Origin: Imbricaverruca yamaguchii
Taxonomy: Eukaryota > Arthropoda > Thecostraca > Neoverrucidae
Direction: 5' to 3'
Length of the DNA stretch: 64,000 nucleotides
NCBI GenBank assembly: GCA_034440575.1
Contig: JAOTOL010001556.1
Location: 1,397,501 to 1,461,500, forward strand
The notes below the pieces were generated by a model. It made no database searches and was not told the origin of the DNA. It saw only the letters and a list, made by a program, of their open reading frames with translations. The translations under genes were made by a program, and so were the position numbers. Positions 1 through 12,400 of the stretch are shown piece by piece (the stretch's first letter is position 1; every line of letters starts with the position of its first letter).

Positions 1-549
1 AATCAGTTCACCCACCATGTGCTTAACTACATTTAACGAGTGTGGACACAGGTTATCCACTCATGGATCCACGGATGGCAGCTTCAGTTTATCAAATCGC
101 ATGCTTTTCCAGGCTGCTAGAGGCGAGAAAAAAAAATATACAGCCCCACAAATTGCGCCTATTCACCCATATCGATGGCAGGTTATGTGTGGCAGGGAGG
201 GGAGGCGGCAACCGCTGCTGCAGCAAGTCCCAGCTCTTTCCAACGTCATGGCCACCACCAGAAGATCCTACCACGTGACACGAGACAAAACGTAAAATTC
301 AGCCGAATAAACGGCTGTGCCATTACGAGCCTGGCGGCCCGTTCATCATCGCGGGATCAGCAGGATCGGCGGCTGACGTACCAGCCGTGTACACGTTTCA
401 GCAGAAGCCGTACATCACACCTGTCCAGGCGTGGACGGTCGTGCACCCGCAGCAAAGGCGGCGCCGCCATCAGCGGACGGAGATGAGCCGTGACGTCGTC
501 TGCATCCAACTGTGACGTGGTGTGGCACGCTGCGTGTGCAGAAGTAAAC
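1..549. other. Unassigned sequence at left edge
   Basis: No exon, RNA gene or clear repeat could be supported here. Short open frames overlap each other on both strands without a recognisable domain, and none shows a convincing splice context. The stretch could be intergenic or part of an intron cut off by the window edge. Confidence 0.4.
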
Positions 550-800
550 GGTTAGTTAGTTATTAGGGCTTAAGGGCGCATCGACTACATTGGTCATGTA
601 GCGCCCATGCAGGAGTGCACGGACTGGTTGGGTTGTTGGTTATTTGTTTTCACGACACATCGACCGTTGAGTCATCCAGCGTCGCAAATCTCTCACGCCG
701 ATTGGTCGCGGGCGAAGAGTAGCGACATGTGAGACTCAAACCCACATCCTTGTGATTGTGAGACGAGCAACTTACCCCTAGACTACTATGCTAGACTACT
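550..800 (-). repeat. tRNA-derived SINE, minus orientation
   Basis: The left part carries the GGGCGC...GCGCCC stem motif that recurs near 26230, 34750 and 39170. The right part contains a box-B-like complement (GAGACTCAAACCC near 731-743) in the same arrangement as the better preserved copies at 14620-14756 and 55230-55345. The shared block includes a TCGCGGGCGA(A/G)GAGT core. I read this as an old SINE with a tRNA-like head, probably fused to a second short family. It is decayed, so the limits are approximate. Confidence 0.5.
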
Positions 801-1104
801 CGTCCCCGAGTACACGGGCTGGTGGTAACGCTCCCAGTCAGGCATTGGATGCATTTCATCCGAGCATGAAAGGCCTGCGGCCACGCCGGTGATGCGAGTC
901 ATGTGTTCGTCTGTGGCCACACAGAGTCGCCGTGCCTTCGTCACCGTGCTTTCTTCGCTGTACCTTTGTCGCCGTACCTTCGCCCCATGCCTTCGTCGCA
1001 TGCCTTCGTCGCCGTGTCTTCACAACGCATACCTCCAGCTCACCCTCCTCTGAATCCCTGGACATAGGGGTATCCCAGGGAACGAGAGAGGAAACGACCT
1101 GACC

Positions 1105-1560
1105 ATGGCGGGAATCAACCTCACCCCAAACGAGGATGTCCCAGTGCCCTCCGAGGATCTCCTATCCTTAGCTAATGACATATTTGGAAAGCATGCCCAA
1201 GCCTGCTAGTCACACAACACCACACACCTATGCGCTATCAAGCCCACACTCTTCAAATGGCTCTCCTCCAACCTGCACTCCCGTTTGACCGAGGTGGTGC
1301 TCGCCAGACTTCGCCTCGGATACACCAGATTGACGCACAATTGTGTTTTCCATCGACCACACTGCCTTCCACTTTGCAGCACATGTCAAGTCCTCATTGC
1401 TGTCGCGCATGTCTTGCTTGCCTGTCCCGCCCCCCGTCGTCGCGCTATTATCCAGTAGTTCACCAACATCCATACACTCGGGCTCTACTCGCGGATGAGC
1501 ACCGGGCGCTTCTCAAGCTACTTTTCCGCTTTTTACATGACACCAAACTTTACGAACTGA
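1105..1560 (+). pseudogene. LINE polymerase C-terminal remnant (I/Jockey-like)
   Basis: Reading from about 1255, one frame gives a peptide with EVVLARLRLGYTRLTH, then a Cys/His cluster (CSTCQV...H..LACP). This layout follows the reverse transcriptase or RNase H domain at the end of Jockey/I-superfamily LINE polyproteins. A stop follows the cluster, and no RT catalytic core is present. It is a 5'-truncated, decayed copy. A short upstream frame from the ATG at 1104 ends at a stop at 1207-1209. The family call rests on motif memory alone. Confidence 0.6.
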
Positions 1561-1841
1561 TCGGATTTCTGTCGTGCACTACCTCGTCCAAGCTGATATG
1601 TGAGACAAAAATTCACATGACACGCGCTGCACTCCTCGTTAGCTGTATGACTCCGATACACACATCTTCCTCTCCGACGTCGTAAAACACATACATATAG
1701 GTTATTGAACACTAGGCGGGCAGAGACCGATCCAATTTGGCCAAAATAGACGGGTTTCCTTATGAATTGACCTTGGTTTTTTGCCTACCGTTTTTCCCAA
1801 CAACGTGGTTTCCCCCTTCTCGGGGTTTCCCAAGCTTTAAC

Positions 1842-2205
1842 TTAACACGCGCCCTGAAGGGGGGGGGGGCGAAATCCGCACACCCCTCCGGTTTTTCGTA
1901 GTTAACTCCAGATTTTACCGGCCGATATGCGCCATTGTTTGTGTACCTGCCAATAAATGACCGGCGCGTTGTTTAAAGTAAGAACAATGAAAATCGACGG
2001 AAAATTTTCGAGTTAGGGGTCGCTAAAGTCAAAAGAATTTCCAGCGCCAGATCACAAATATCGTCGTTGATGCGCTTCCGGTATATTAGCAAAAAGGAAG
2101 TGTTCTTGGCAAAACTAGTGACTTGTTTGATGTACATTGTCATGCTACATTGTTCCAGAGTCATGTCAAGTCACCGAGGTCAAGTCAGGTCAAGTTCATA
2201 ACAGG
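1842..2205. mobile_element. TTAA-flanked element family A, partial copy
   Basis: It begins TTAACACGCGCCCT and matches the 5' part of the fuller copies at 2206-3186 and 55470-57300, including a G-run followed by CGAAATCCGC and a CCGGTTTTTCGTA block. It lacks the 3' half and runs directly into the next copy. No coding sequence is visible. It probably arose by insertion of the second copy, or by tandem duplication of the left part. Confidence 0.7.
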
Positions 2206-3186
2206 TTAACACACGCCCTAGAAGGGGTATGGCGAAATCCGCCAATCCTTCCGATTTTTCGTACATAACTCCATATTGTACCGGCCGATATACGCCAAAT
2301 TTAACGCGTACCTCCTTAGAAATGACCGGCGCATTGCTTAAAGCAAGAAAAGTGGAAATCGGCCGAGACGTTTTCAGGTTAGGGGCCGTTAAAGTAAAAA
2401 CAATTCGCGGCGCCAGACCACAAAAATCGGCGATGATGCGCTTCCCGTATATTGGCAATAGGGAAGTGTTCTTGACAACACTAGCGACTTGTTTGATGCA
2501 TATTGTTATGCTATATAATTTAAAAGTCATGTTAGGTCGCCGAGGTCAAGTCAGGTCAAGTTCATGACAGGCTAATGGAGCCAAACTTGGTCAACTGGAA
2601 TGTGTTATAAATGCAAATGACTGTCATGCGATTGATGTCACTTTACATGTTACTCCCTATACATCCCGAAACTACTGTTTGTCATTGTGTGCCTAAGCAT
2701 TTCCATACTTTATTCATGTATTTCACTCCTTTATTTGCGAAGCCGATTGTGCCGAGCCGCCCAACGGAGCATTCGGGATGGGAGCCCAGTTCCGGTAACT
2801 GGAGAAGGTAATGACCTAATAAAGTGCTCCTATATAGGTGACCTGAGGTCAAATGGCGGATCTGACATCTGTATTGCATCATTAGTAATGTCCAAAACAG
2901 CATTAATGCCAATTTTGGACTATTTAAACACAACCACAGCGATCCATAGCAATGACAAGCCAAGCCACGCAAAAACCAGAAAATTTTGCAATTTTGACCT
3001 CATTTGACCTTGAAGATATTGACCTAAGGTCATGAACTTTGCACACAATAGAGTTCACTATCGTGCCCATCCACCCTGTGAATTTCGTTGATCTAGCCTT
3101 CATAGGAGCTGAGATCTTAGGGGGGGCGGAATCCGCCCCCCCTCCAAGGCGCGTGATTTTCAGAGGCCCTCCAGGGCGCGTGTTAA
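2206..3186. mobile_element. TTAA-flanked element family A, full-length copy
   Basis: The left end reads TTAACACACGCCCT and the right end AGGGCGCGTGTTAA. These are terminal inverted repeats, each beginning with the TTAA that would be the target duplication, as in piggyBac-type transposition. It carries no transposase, so it is non-autonomous. Internal blocks are shared in the same order with 55470-57300. The site corresponding to the nested insertion in that copy is empty here, near 2929-2934. It contains several AGGTCA/TGACCT half-sites. Confidence 0.8.
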
Positions 3187-3360
3187 CATACACCTATACA
3201 TACAAGGTCGGGCCTGACGCCCACGACCCGCCCTGTGCGTCAGGCCTCAGTTTCGTTTTAGGTCGCAGCTGGGTAGTGGAGCCTGTTCGTAGGCTACGAA
3301 GCTGCCCACCTCCCAAATGTCCTAACTGTTATGTACGTATGCATGTAGCGCGGTTGGTTA

Positions 3361-3470
3361 GCCGCCTCGGTAGCTCAGTTGGTTGGAACGCTGGTCTCTA
3401 CTGGTCTCCCCTGTCCTGGCAACGCAGGGCTCGAGTCGTTTCACGCGCTCGCATCCAAGATAACTAGAGA
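3361..3470 (+). repeat. tRNA-like SINE head
   Basis: TAGCTCAGTTGG (from 3371) fits an RNA polymerase III A box, and GGGCTCGAGTC (from 3427) fits a B box. The anticodon region is distorted and the 3' half cannot fold as an acceptor stem, so this is a SINE head or tRNA pseudogene rather than a working tRNA. It is followed by short ACTAGAGATA repeats (3461-3494), as is common in SINE tails. Confidence 0.55.
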
Positions 3471-5639
3471 CAACTAGAGATAACTAGAGATAACAAGGCC
3501 GGGGACGAGCTACCGGGCGGTCGTGTCGGTGCACTGACGGCACGTTATGCTTTCCATCTAAATTCTGCCGTTGAATTGGAATTCATGGATCGGGTGGAAT
3601 TACGCCCTGTTCTTTGTTTGACTGCGATCCAGTCTCATTGTTTTGATCTTTCCTCTCTTGCTTAGTTGGTATAACCGGATGCCACATGAGCCGTGTGTGG
3701 GATTAACGTGATTCCTTCCTTAACGTAGCAGCCTGTAGCGGATGGCACTCTGCCTCTGCTAAAGTTTTATTTATTTATTAATATTTCGTTTTACAGCAAC
3801 ACAGCGTCGGCATGATGAGGCATGATGAGGAATGATGCGGCAGCGGTGCGCATCGGCATGATACACTGCGCATCAAAAATGGCATACACTGATTTGCAGG
3901 AGTAATACGAGTTTACATTTACATGCACGCAAAGCAAGAACTTGAGCTAGATGATTTTGATGATGACGCCATAGTTGGACCGAATCGATGATCTGGAGAT
4001 CTTGGCTCCGTAGCCGGACAAGTTGGCGCGGTTCCAAGACTACAAATGTGTTCTGCGAGGCGGGGGCAGAATCCACGGCCCGTGGGTGCACGCACGGCGC
4101 ATCCACGGCAAGGAGAAGGCAGCTGGAACCGGATAAGCGAGAGGGTGATTGTCAGCCAAAGTGTTGCACCCCGGACGCCATGGTGATTGGCATTGGCGCC
4201 CAGAGTAGAATATTTGACGCTCAAACTCGACTGAAGTGACTTACCTGGGCATTTGCCCCGAGGACAGAGTCCGCCATCCGTTGGCGTATATTTTGCCACT
4301 CTAAGTGGAACTAACTTTAATTCTGTCAAAAAAGCCTCGTGGATATTGTACTTTCGGTCAAAAGTAGGCCCAAATGTTATGCCGATGGTATTACCATAAT
4401 ATTCGGCGGATGTAAAGACAACACTAATTGACAGAATATGACATTTTCACATGAAAATTGGGCTGTTTGGGCAAATTGGCTCTGAACCTGAAATGAAATG
4501 GATCATGCCGGCATGAAACTGAACTTATAATTCTTCAACAAATTCCCCATTAAATGACGGTTTCTCTAACTTTGCAGAAGCTAGCTGTAGCATGGGATAT
4601 CATCTTGTAATCAGTGCACGCACCTTACATTACTGATTAATTGAATTGCACCACAATTACTCTTCCCATTTCACGACAAGCTGAACATCTCACGTACGAT
4701 TATGCATCCCTAGCCCGTGTTGGATGATAAGATCATGAATATATAAAATTGCACGTCAAGCACAGTAGCTGCATGACAACCTAAAAGTGATTTGTTAGCA
4801 TATTAGTGAGCTATATTTGGCCACATTTATGGCAGTATATTTCTAGTAACAGAGCAAAAACTAAATTGGACAGCATGCTCCGTAATCGCAGAACATAGCA
4901 CGAGTGGTCGTGCTACGGCGTCAAATTGTCCGGCTACAGTGCCAGAATCATCAGATCATCCATCGGTTAAACTACAGCGTCATCCTCATTCATAAGCTCA
5001 CACCACCTGGAACCAGAGCCTCCTCCAACATGTTAACTAGGTGGGATTCGTCCCACCTAGTGCCGTGAAACCTCACCTAGTGAAGTGAAAAATCTCACCT
5101 AATCAAAGGGAGACTCTATGGAGAAAGCAAACAATATTAAGCCTTCGCATAGTTCTGGTAGCGGACGTTATTTTTCTCGGAAAGGAGCATTTTAATCAAG
5201 AAGAAAACAATGGAGTAAAATGGAAGCCCTTATGCTGAGGTTAAAGAGAGGAGGAAGGTTCAGATGTGAAATGCTTCTGTGAAGAAAATGCATGCTACAA
5301 AACCAGTAATAGGGTTTATTAGCGGTGATATTGTAAAAGCATGACCTAGACTTTTGCGCATGCAACAGAAAAGCGGAGCAACGGGTGCCAGGCTGCATGA
5401 CATGAGAAACGGGAGCCAGATGTCAATTTGTGGTCTTCAATGTTGCTAAAATGAAGAGACAGACGAAGTTAGAGCCACTGTAAAAATTCAAGGTGTAAAC
5501 GTGGTGGAATGGTGATCGGCTTTCCTCAACCATGCGACACTATCCCTTTTCCCCTGGCCAAGGGGGCAGTTTCCTCCTCCTGAGAGGTTGTGAGGCCCAC
5601 CTGAATCGCACCGTGGTTCGGAGAGAAAGCGCCTGATCC
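3471..5639. other. No gene identified
   Basis: Apart from a short motif near 3733-3765 (GCGGATGGCACTCTGC) that recurs near 24535-24560 and is probably a LINE or SINE 3' end, I see no supported feature. Several short frames exist but none has a domain, codon bias or splice context. Confidence 0.4.
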
Positions 5640-6239
5640 CCTAAAATGGGGCCCCAACATTCACACAGGGAACACATTAAGGACACCAAAACATAACATT
5701 CACAAAACACATTAAGGACACCAAAAAGTCACACAGGGGCCCTGTAAATGTCGCCGGGGACCCAAAATCGCACTCGAGATCCCTGAAAATCACATTTGAA
5801 GACCCAATAAAATAGTTCAGTGACCTCTAGGAATGATGCCTTGGGCTCCACAAAGTGGGACCGGGGTCCACAAAAAGTCGCGCAGGGACACCTGAGCATC
5901 ACACAATAGCTCTGCAGGTCGCACCGAAGCCAAAACGTGTAATCGAGACCGAAACAAATAAAGCCAGGGCAACCAAAACAAAAATCCGGACATGAAAATA
6001 ACTGTGTGGCCCCGACAATCGCGCCAGAAGCCCCCAAAACGTATTGGATCTCCAAAACGTGTGTGTTGAAGCCGCGAATCCTCGCACTAGGATACACAAA
6101 ATGATGCCGGGTCCTCAAAAATCACAATGGGACCCAAAAAAGTCGCGTTGCACCCCTTAAAAATCACACTCGTGCCTAAAAGATCGCGCATAGACCCCAA
6201 AAGTCGAACCTGCTATACAAAAATCAATTCTTACCCGGA

Positions 6240-6310
6240 ATCGCCTGTGCTAGTTGGTTAGAGCGCTGGCCTCCCGTTCCCTTTTTGGAACAAAGGGTTC
6301 GGGCCCTTTC
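6240..6310 (+). repeat. tRNA-like SINE head inside the satellite
   Basis: GCTAGTTGGTTAGAGCGCTGG resembles a tRNA D-arm and A box. GGGTTCGGGCCC, some 40 bases later, resembles a B box. The expected tail is lost in the adjoining homopolymer smear. It may be an SINE of the same broad type as the one at 3361. Confidence 0.45.
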
Positions 6311-6545
6311 CGCCCCCCCCTTTTGCCCCCCGCCGGGGGGGTGTTTGGGGGCGGGCCCGGAAAGGCAGGGGGGGGGACCACCGGCCGCGGCGTTGGTGTT
6401 TTTGGGGAAAATTTTTTTAAAAATTTCTTTAAATGGAGTGAATGATTGGGGGGGGGGGGGGGGGGTTCCAAAAAATTTTTTTAAAAAAAAAAAAACCCCC
6501 CCCAAAAAAAAAAAAAAAAATAATTAAAATTAAAAAAAAAAAACA
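6290..6545. other. Homopolymer smear, probable sequence error
   Basis: The stretch is made almost wholly of runs of C, G, T and A, with one G run of about 18. It breaks a recognisable SINE and satellite. Such composition is more typical of poorly resolved reads than of biology. Open frames rich in Pro, Gly or Lys here should be ignored. Confidence 0.65.
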
Positions 6546-8005
6546 CTTCGCGGTCTAATAAATCGTGCCAATTCCCCTCCTTAAAAAAACCGTCGGGCCC
6601 CGGAAAAAGACGTGGCGAGACACCGAAACAAAATCGCGCCATCAACCCGAAAAATCCGACCGGGGCCCAGGAATATCGCGCAGGAGCTTTGAAAACATAG
6701 AACTATACATCCAAGAAATATAATACTGCGACTCGATCGAATCGCCCCGAACACCGGAAAATTGTGACCAAGTAGGGAAGCCGAACAAGAAAAACTTGAC
6801 CACACGCAGTAGCCTACTGAAGAAGGAAAATGTCTCCCCATCCATCCTAAGTGGGATGGCCTCCAAAGAATTGTGCCGGAGTCCCTAAATATCGCACTGG
6901 GGCTCCACAACTTTGCATCGGGCAGCAGAATTCGCATAGGGGTTTCGAATAAGTAAGGCTGGTCCTAGAAAACTCGCGCCGGGGCCGGAATGTTTGCACT
7001 GGGACTCCATAAATCGCGTTATGGGGCTGCAGCTAAGTATGACGCGCCCCGCGAACTCCCGGCGGTCCCCCAAACATAGCGTTCGAGACCCAATATTCCC
7101 GTCAATTGTCTCAAAAGTTTGTGTTGTGGCATCAATAACTCCTGTCGGGGCTCCCAAAATTAGCGTCGAAGACCCAAATAAGCACAGCATGGCCCCAAAT
7201 AATATATCTGAACCCGACAAAGAACAAGCCGAAGCCGTGCAACATTAGGAGTGATTCCAAAAAGTATAGGTCTGAGCCAAGAAAAACGCTCTGGCTGCCC
7301 AAACATATCACCAGATACCTTCATGAATCGTTTGAGGCCCGAAAAAAAGAACTCACTGCGGCTTGACAATTCGCGACGGGACACACAAATATGGCGTCGG
7401 GGTCCAAAAAGTCAGACCGACATTCGGGTATGAAATAAAATCGGAATATGTCCACGAAAATCGCGTCAACCGCAGAACATTGTCGTCTGGTCCCTAGAAC
7501 CACACGCTCGGGCCCGCAAAAAAAATCGATACGGAACCACAACGTCGTGCTGAGGTCCCACAAATGTGCCTCAGGAGCCGCAAATATGCACAGCAGGACC
7601 ACAAGAGCACAACGGGAGGCGGACAAGGCGGGTCCCTCAAAGCGCACCGAGTCTTACGAAGGGCAGGACTCTCGCATGGCCTTCAAACATGCGTTGCATC
7701 CCTCAATGAACACACCGTGAGCTCTAAACCACACACCGTAGACCCTCAAAGCACACCGGGGCCATACGACCGCCTGAGGGCTCCGAGAACAGACAGGGCT
7801 CGCAAAAAGCGACATGAACCTAAAAATGAACGAGAAGGTCGTGCACTAAGGAAACACAATCGGGGTTTTCGAAAACGCGTTGGCACCTAACAAAATTCTT
7901 CGGTGCACAAAAAAAACATGAGAACCGTGGTCTTAAAAATATGTCGGGCCCCGAACAAAAATTGGCTTCAGTCCAAAATCACATCCATAGCCCACGAAAA
8001 ACGCA

Positions 8006-11000
8006 ACGAAAAAAAAACACAGAAACAAGGTCCATCCTAGCCAGGGCCTCTCTTCGGTAGCCAATCTGAAAGGATTTTTAACCAAAGATATGTACATCAA
8101 AGCTTAGCGAGTATTCGGATTTTTTAACCACCAGAAAATGCGTGTAGAGGAGAAATAGTTAATGAATTGTGTTAATTGAATTTTCCCAGCGAGCCCCCAT
8201 GCGAATCATTCCATCGCTTGAACTATGGCGAAAGACTATACTGTGGTAGCAATTAGCAAATCGTAGGAGGCCTTGCAGAAACCGTAGTCTCGCACGAAGT
8301 GTGACGAATACGCCGAATGTGTACACGTCCACGAACGTTGACGTGGTGGCGACCGGGCGTTGTGAACTGGAATGCCTGCAATTGGAAGATGTTGCGTATT
8401 TAAGTGATTTGCACACGTGTAGCTTCAGCAGCCTGGGGTGACTTATACAGGGATACCAAAAGAAATACCATCGAACAGGGTGGGGGAGGTAGGGTTGAAA
8501 TCCGATGACTCAGGAACGATGGTGATAGATTGCGCTCCCGACACAGGACAGTTAAGTTGGTCACATATAATTTTGTCGAAAAAAATATAACGCCATTGTG
8601 CAACATTGTGGTCGAAAACCGGTGCCTTTAAACAAAAAATACCGGGAGGTTGAGTACCCTCCAAATCTGTTTGCCCCTTGCATGACACAAACCATATAGT
8701 TACGCCACTATGGGAAGAGTCGGGCTGGTTGCGCGCCGAAGGTTGGTCTCCCAAGCAGGTGGGCTTGATCCGCCAGTGACGTCATATTACACTGATTAGG
8801 CATGAACAAGAAATCTCACCCTATGAAAATTCCTCAGGGGAGGCCCTGCCTGGAACATGCCTCCCTCCCCGTGTGTAAGCACAAGGAAATGGTACCCTTT
8901 GCCTTAAAACATAAAAAAACAGCACTAAAGTCTCCAAAAAGCCACTGCACATGGAGGGCATGTATTGTGAAATAAATAAATAAATAAATAATAAATACGG
9001 CGCCGTGTTGTCTATACACCGCGCCATTTCCTCTTTCTTCTGGAGAAGACGGACCACTGGCAGACGCAGACGGACTGTGCGTTTCGGGTGGCACGGCATC
9101 CAAGAAGACACCACCAAGTTCGGCCTGCTAGTGGCAAGTCGTTCTGTGTCGATCACCACGCGGGTGCAGATATTATCGAGCCCCAGCCGCCCAGGTTCGT
9201 GGCACTTATTACGCCTCGAGGCATAGATTGGAGCAATTGCGTGCGGCCCTCCTGGAAGCACCAGATCCCCGCCGTGTTTGTGTGTGTGTGTCAGTGTGTT
9301 TTCCAGCCTGCCACCGGTAGCCCGGAGACCAGAAGCCGTTCCAGCTGCTCCTGCGCATGCACTCGAAACTAGGTACAGCAGGAGATGCCCCATAATACCG
9401 TGAAGACTATTTCTTCACCGGCTGTGCACGCAGCTTGGGAAGTATTATCTCTGGTAGTCAGAGGAAGCTCATCTGTGCTAACTGGCCACCGCAGCTGACA
9501 GCTTCTTGGAAGCCTCGTCATCAGGCCTGGTGTCAGCAATGGCGGCAGGAAGCTCAGCAGCGCAGACGGCGCTGGTCGGCGAAGTGTCTCCGGACACCAG
9601 TACGCCGGCTACACTACAGGGTATAGCCGCGACATTAACGGTGGTGGTCAGTCACCTGGAAACCGTCCTGAGTGATAGGTCGCCAGCGGTAAAATGCGGG
9701 CGGACGTTACTACTTACAGGGCCATTGACGAGGTCATCGGCGCTCCCGCTCCAACTGCAGCCCCCAGTCGTATGCTTTTCGCTGCATGCCCATTTCCATT
9801 TCATATTTGGGGGGGGGGGGGAGAAGGTGACTATTGGAGGGGCAGAATTGAACATGGGGGGCATATGCCTCTAAAAAATACAAAGCAACACCCCTGCTGA
9901 TACATTTTGTGCACAAGTAGCACCACTGCTCAAGAAATAAATGACTCTGAATGGCATTGCACCTGTTTGGCGTCCATGCTGGATAATGCCAGTACAGACA
10001 GCACTCGCACTGCGCCACCTCTCTTATCTCGCGCGAGGTGAGACAAAAATCGAGCACACATGGCTACCATGTGGAGCCAGCCCTAGAAGCTGATCCATAC
10101 TTGCGAGCTCTGCAATCGATTCTTCAATCAAAAATGTCATCAGCTGACTATGCCTGCTTGAGTAATTCGCTGGGCAAAAACGAAAGTAAGTATCTCTTGA
10201 GATGAGAGGTCACGTGCGCCTGCGACGACTGAAAAGTCGTCTATGATATCGGACGACGACCCAGTTTTCTGATCCCTGTTTTTCCCACAACCGAACACGT
10301 GACGAGATCAGCTTTGTGCCATTGACTTTATCGACTTCAGACGTGGCGGCTGTGCGCTAGACGCTGGCACACGCTGGAAGGTGATGCGAAGGTTGGGGGT
10401 ATGGATGGATCCCCTCAAGAGCGCTGTCCCAAGTGGGTGAATGGTGCATGCGTGGGAACAGGGGGGAGGGAAGACGCATTTCACACGGGAATCTGAGCCA
10501 TCAACTATGTTGGTGCAAGAAAAAAAGAACAGAGAAAATAGATCGCCCCACTCCCCATCTCCCCTTTTGACGTGATTAAGTATTGTCGGCTGTTGTGGAA
10601 GCATTAGACGAGTGACTCGGCCATGAAGTACGGCAGTTGTGGCTTAGTTTGTGTTCACTTCACTTGCTGATTTGACCTGCGTACATGTTCGCCTGGCCGG
10701 CCAACTTCCTGGCTTATGCACCTCGCCATGGGGGATGGGATATGTCCCACCGCCGAGACTAAGTCTGCCCTGAATCTCATGTTACAGGGAGAGCTTGTTT
10801 CGTCCGTTACCCCTTCTCCTCTGTCACCAAAATTAATGGGCTATGTCACATCTTATTGCTTTCTGAAGCCTGCTGTCATCGGGTAACAAATGCGTAGTAA
10901 ATGTTCATGCTGTCTTGGAATATGGCATTGTAACACGTTGATGCATGAACTATTTGCCCACCAATTTCATTATAGTATTACATCCTCCCGATTTTTCAGT

Positions 11001-11056
11001 TCATGTGTGGCGTGAGGCAGCCGAACAAGATGGTCCAGACGTGATTCGAGCGCCCG
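8006..11056. other. 5' flank of the receptor gene
   Basis: No coding exon was identified. It holds a LINE-type 3' tail at 8941-8996, a short GT microsatellite near 9277-9299, and a GC-rich tract at 9040-9370 with overlapping frames on both strands but no recognisable domain. A non-coding first exon and the receptor promoter could lie here. I cannot place a transcription start. Confidence 0.4.
8941..8996 (+). repeat. Retroelement 3' tail with (AAAT)n
   Basis: GCCACTGCAC-TGGAGGGCATGTATTGT followed by AAATAAATAAAT recurs nearly exactly at 25514-25562, so this is the 3' end of a dispersed non-LTR element or its SINE partner with a tetranucleotide tail. Only the terminal part is recognisable. Confidence 0.65.
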
Positions 11057-11481
11057 ATGTGCGGGTGCAGGCAGCTGGTCCTCCTGATGACCTTGACCTG
11101 CGTCGGCGGGCAGGCGGCGTCAGGTCAGCCCAGCCCGGACCTTTTCGACCTGCTGCGGCTCGGCGAGGTGCACACGCTGTCGGAGGTGTCGAGCAAGCTG
11201 GCCGCCGCCGCGCGACCGGCGCACACGGGGCGCGTGTCGCGACCGCCGACGCGGCCGCTGCTGCCGCACTGGCGGTGCTGCCACCTGTCGAGCGACCTCG
11301 TCAACTGGTGGCTCGACTGCAGCCGGTCGGGCGCGGATGCGGCCGGACAGCGCCCCCTGGCATCCGGATGCATGTGCTGCAACCAGTCGGACAGCGGCGA
11401 CGAGGGCGACCTCGGCTGCTACTGCTTCGGCGCCAACGTCACGAGGGTGCCGCAGACGCTGCCGCCAGAAGTCCGTCTCAT
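11057..11481 (+). CDS. LGR1: LGR exon 1: signal peptide and Cys-rich N-cap
   Basis: ATG at 11057 opens a hydrophobic leader (residues 3-20, core RQLVLLMTLTCVGG) that should target the protein to the secretory route. A linker of about 55 residues follows, then a Cys-rich segment with CC, GCMCC and GCYCF, which is the LRR N-cap. It ends with an LRR-start-like VTRVPQTLPPEVRL. NQS and NVT are potential N-glycosylation sites. The exon ends at GTAAGT with two bases of a split codon (phase 2). Another ATG in frame lies at residue 11, but the upstream one gives the better leader. Codon use is strongly GC-rich. The N-cap region is longer than in vertebrate hormone receptors. Confidence 0.88.
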
Positions 11482-11740
11482 GTAAGTACTGACACGAGAC
11501 AGTGATTGTATGATATTGGAAAGAAAGCAGCAAAAGCAGCAACTTCATTTGCATCGTTCCCCGACAATTTGACTACCGCCACCAACCTGACCGTGGTGTG
11601 TGGTTCCGCAAGTCAAAAACAAGGCTCCAAATGTATAGAAAAGCAGAACAAGGTATCACGACTTGAATAATGCATCGATCTTTGTTCATTTATATCAATA
11701 TTGCATTCACGAGTCTATTTCAGTTGACTTCCGCTGTACT

Positions 11741-11891
11741 ATTGACGTCACACATAGCTTGGCAATCTGGCTGAGCATCCCGGAACCTGTATATCCTGGA
11801 TAGGTATACTGTTTCCCATCAAGCCTATATATGCAGGATATTCAGGCGCCAAGATGCCCAGCCTGACTGCCAAGCTATATATGACGTCAAT
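11741..11891. mobile_element. Palindromic MITE-like element
   Basis: The ends are inverted repeats, ATTGACGTCA...TGACGTCAAT, extended inward by about 13 matching bases containing AGCTTGGCA and TGCCAAGCT. It is 151 bp long, non-coding, and lies in intron 1. The ends include the CRE-like palindrome TGACGTCA. The target duplication is unclear (TA-rich flanks). Family not identified. Confidence 0.7.
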
Positions 11892-12400
11892 TATACTCAC
11901 GCGCTATGGTTGGTGGTCACGCGAGCCGCGGGAACATGCTAACGGCGTTTGATTGCATCGGTGCTTTCAATCGGTTGCTTAGATGCATCCAGTGACAGGC
12001 TTAGGGTTATGTGTGACTCCGGTTTTATTGAGGAGCTTGATGAAATAAGGCCAGTGACGTTTGATGACCACGTGTGGTGACACTGAACCCATTTCAACCT
12101 GGGTTGTCTTCATGCAACTTTGCATGGGAAGTTCGAATTCAGCGAATGATTTTACTTCCGTAGCAGTGCACGTTTATCTCCAAGCTTAATACCGTTCGTT
12201 TCAGCCTTACTAGTGTGTGGTGCTAGCTGGATTCGGTTAGCCGGATTGATGTTTGATTTTACACCAACTTATGGGTAATTAGATATTATATCATAAGTTG
12301 TATCATAAGTATCATTTGCTTTATGATAAGTTGCAAGTTATCATAACACGTCCATGTCGAAAAAAAAACAACGAAAACGGCCAAAAAGTCCCCAAGCTCA

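Larger units (their letters stand above)
5640..8005. repeat. Degenerate ~30-40 bp satellite
   Basis: The sequence is a long run of strongly diverged units built on a G-run, CCC, AAAA, TCGC pattern such as GGGACCCAAAAAAGTCGC. Spacing varies around 30-40 bases. The open frames here on both strands are by-products of the repeat. A tRNA-like head (6240-6310) and a low-quality homopolymer block (6290-6545) interrupt it. Confidence 0.75.

Noticed and set aside
3361..3450. Functional tRNA gene
   Set aside because: A and B boxes are present but the cloverleaf is disrupted. The same holds for 6240-6310 and 41742-41820, which are better read as SINE heads.
6224..6527. Pro/Gly/Lys-rich ORFs
   Set aside because: Products of the homopolymer smear.
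8821..9393. 190-codon minus-strand ORF
   Set aside because: It overlaps a LINE tail with an AAAT repeat and has no domain. The overlapping + strand frames are equally unsupported.
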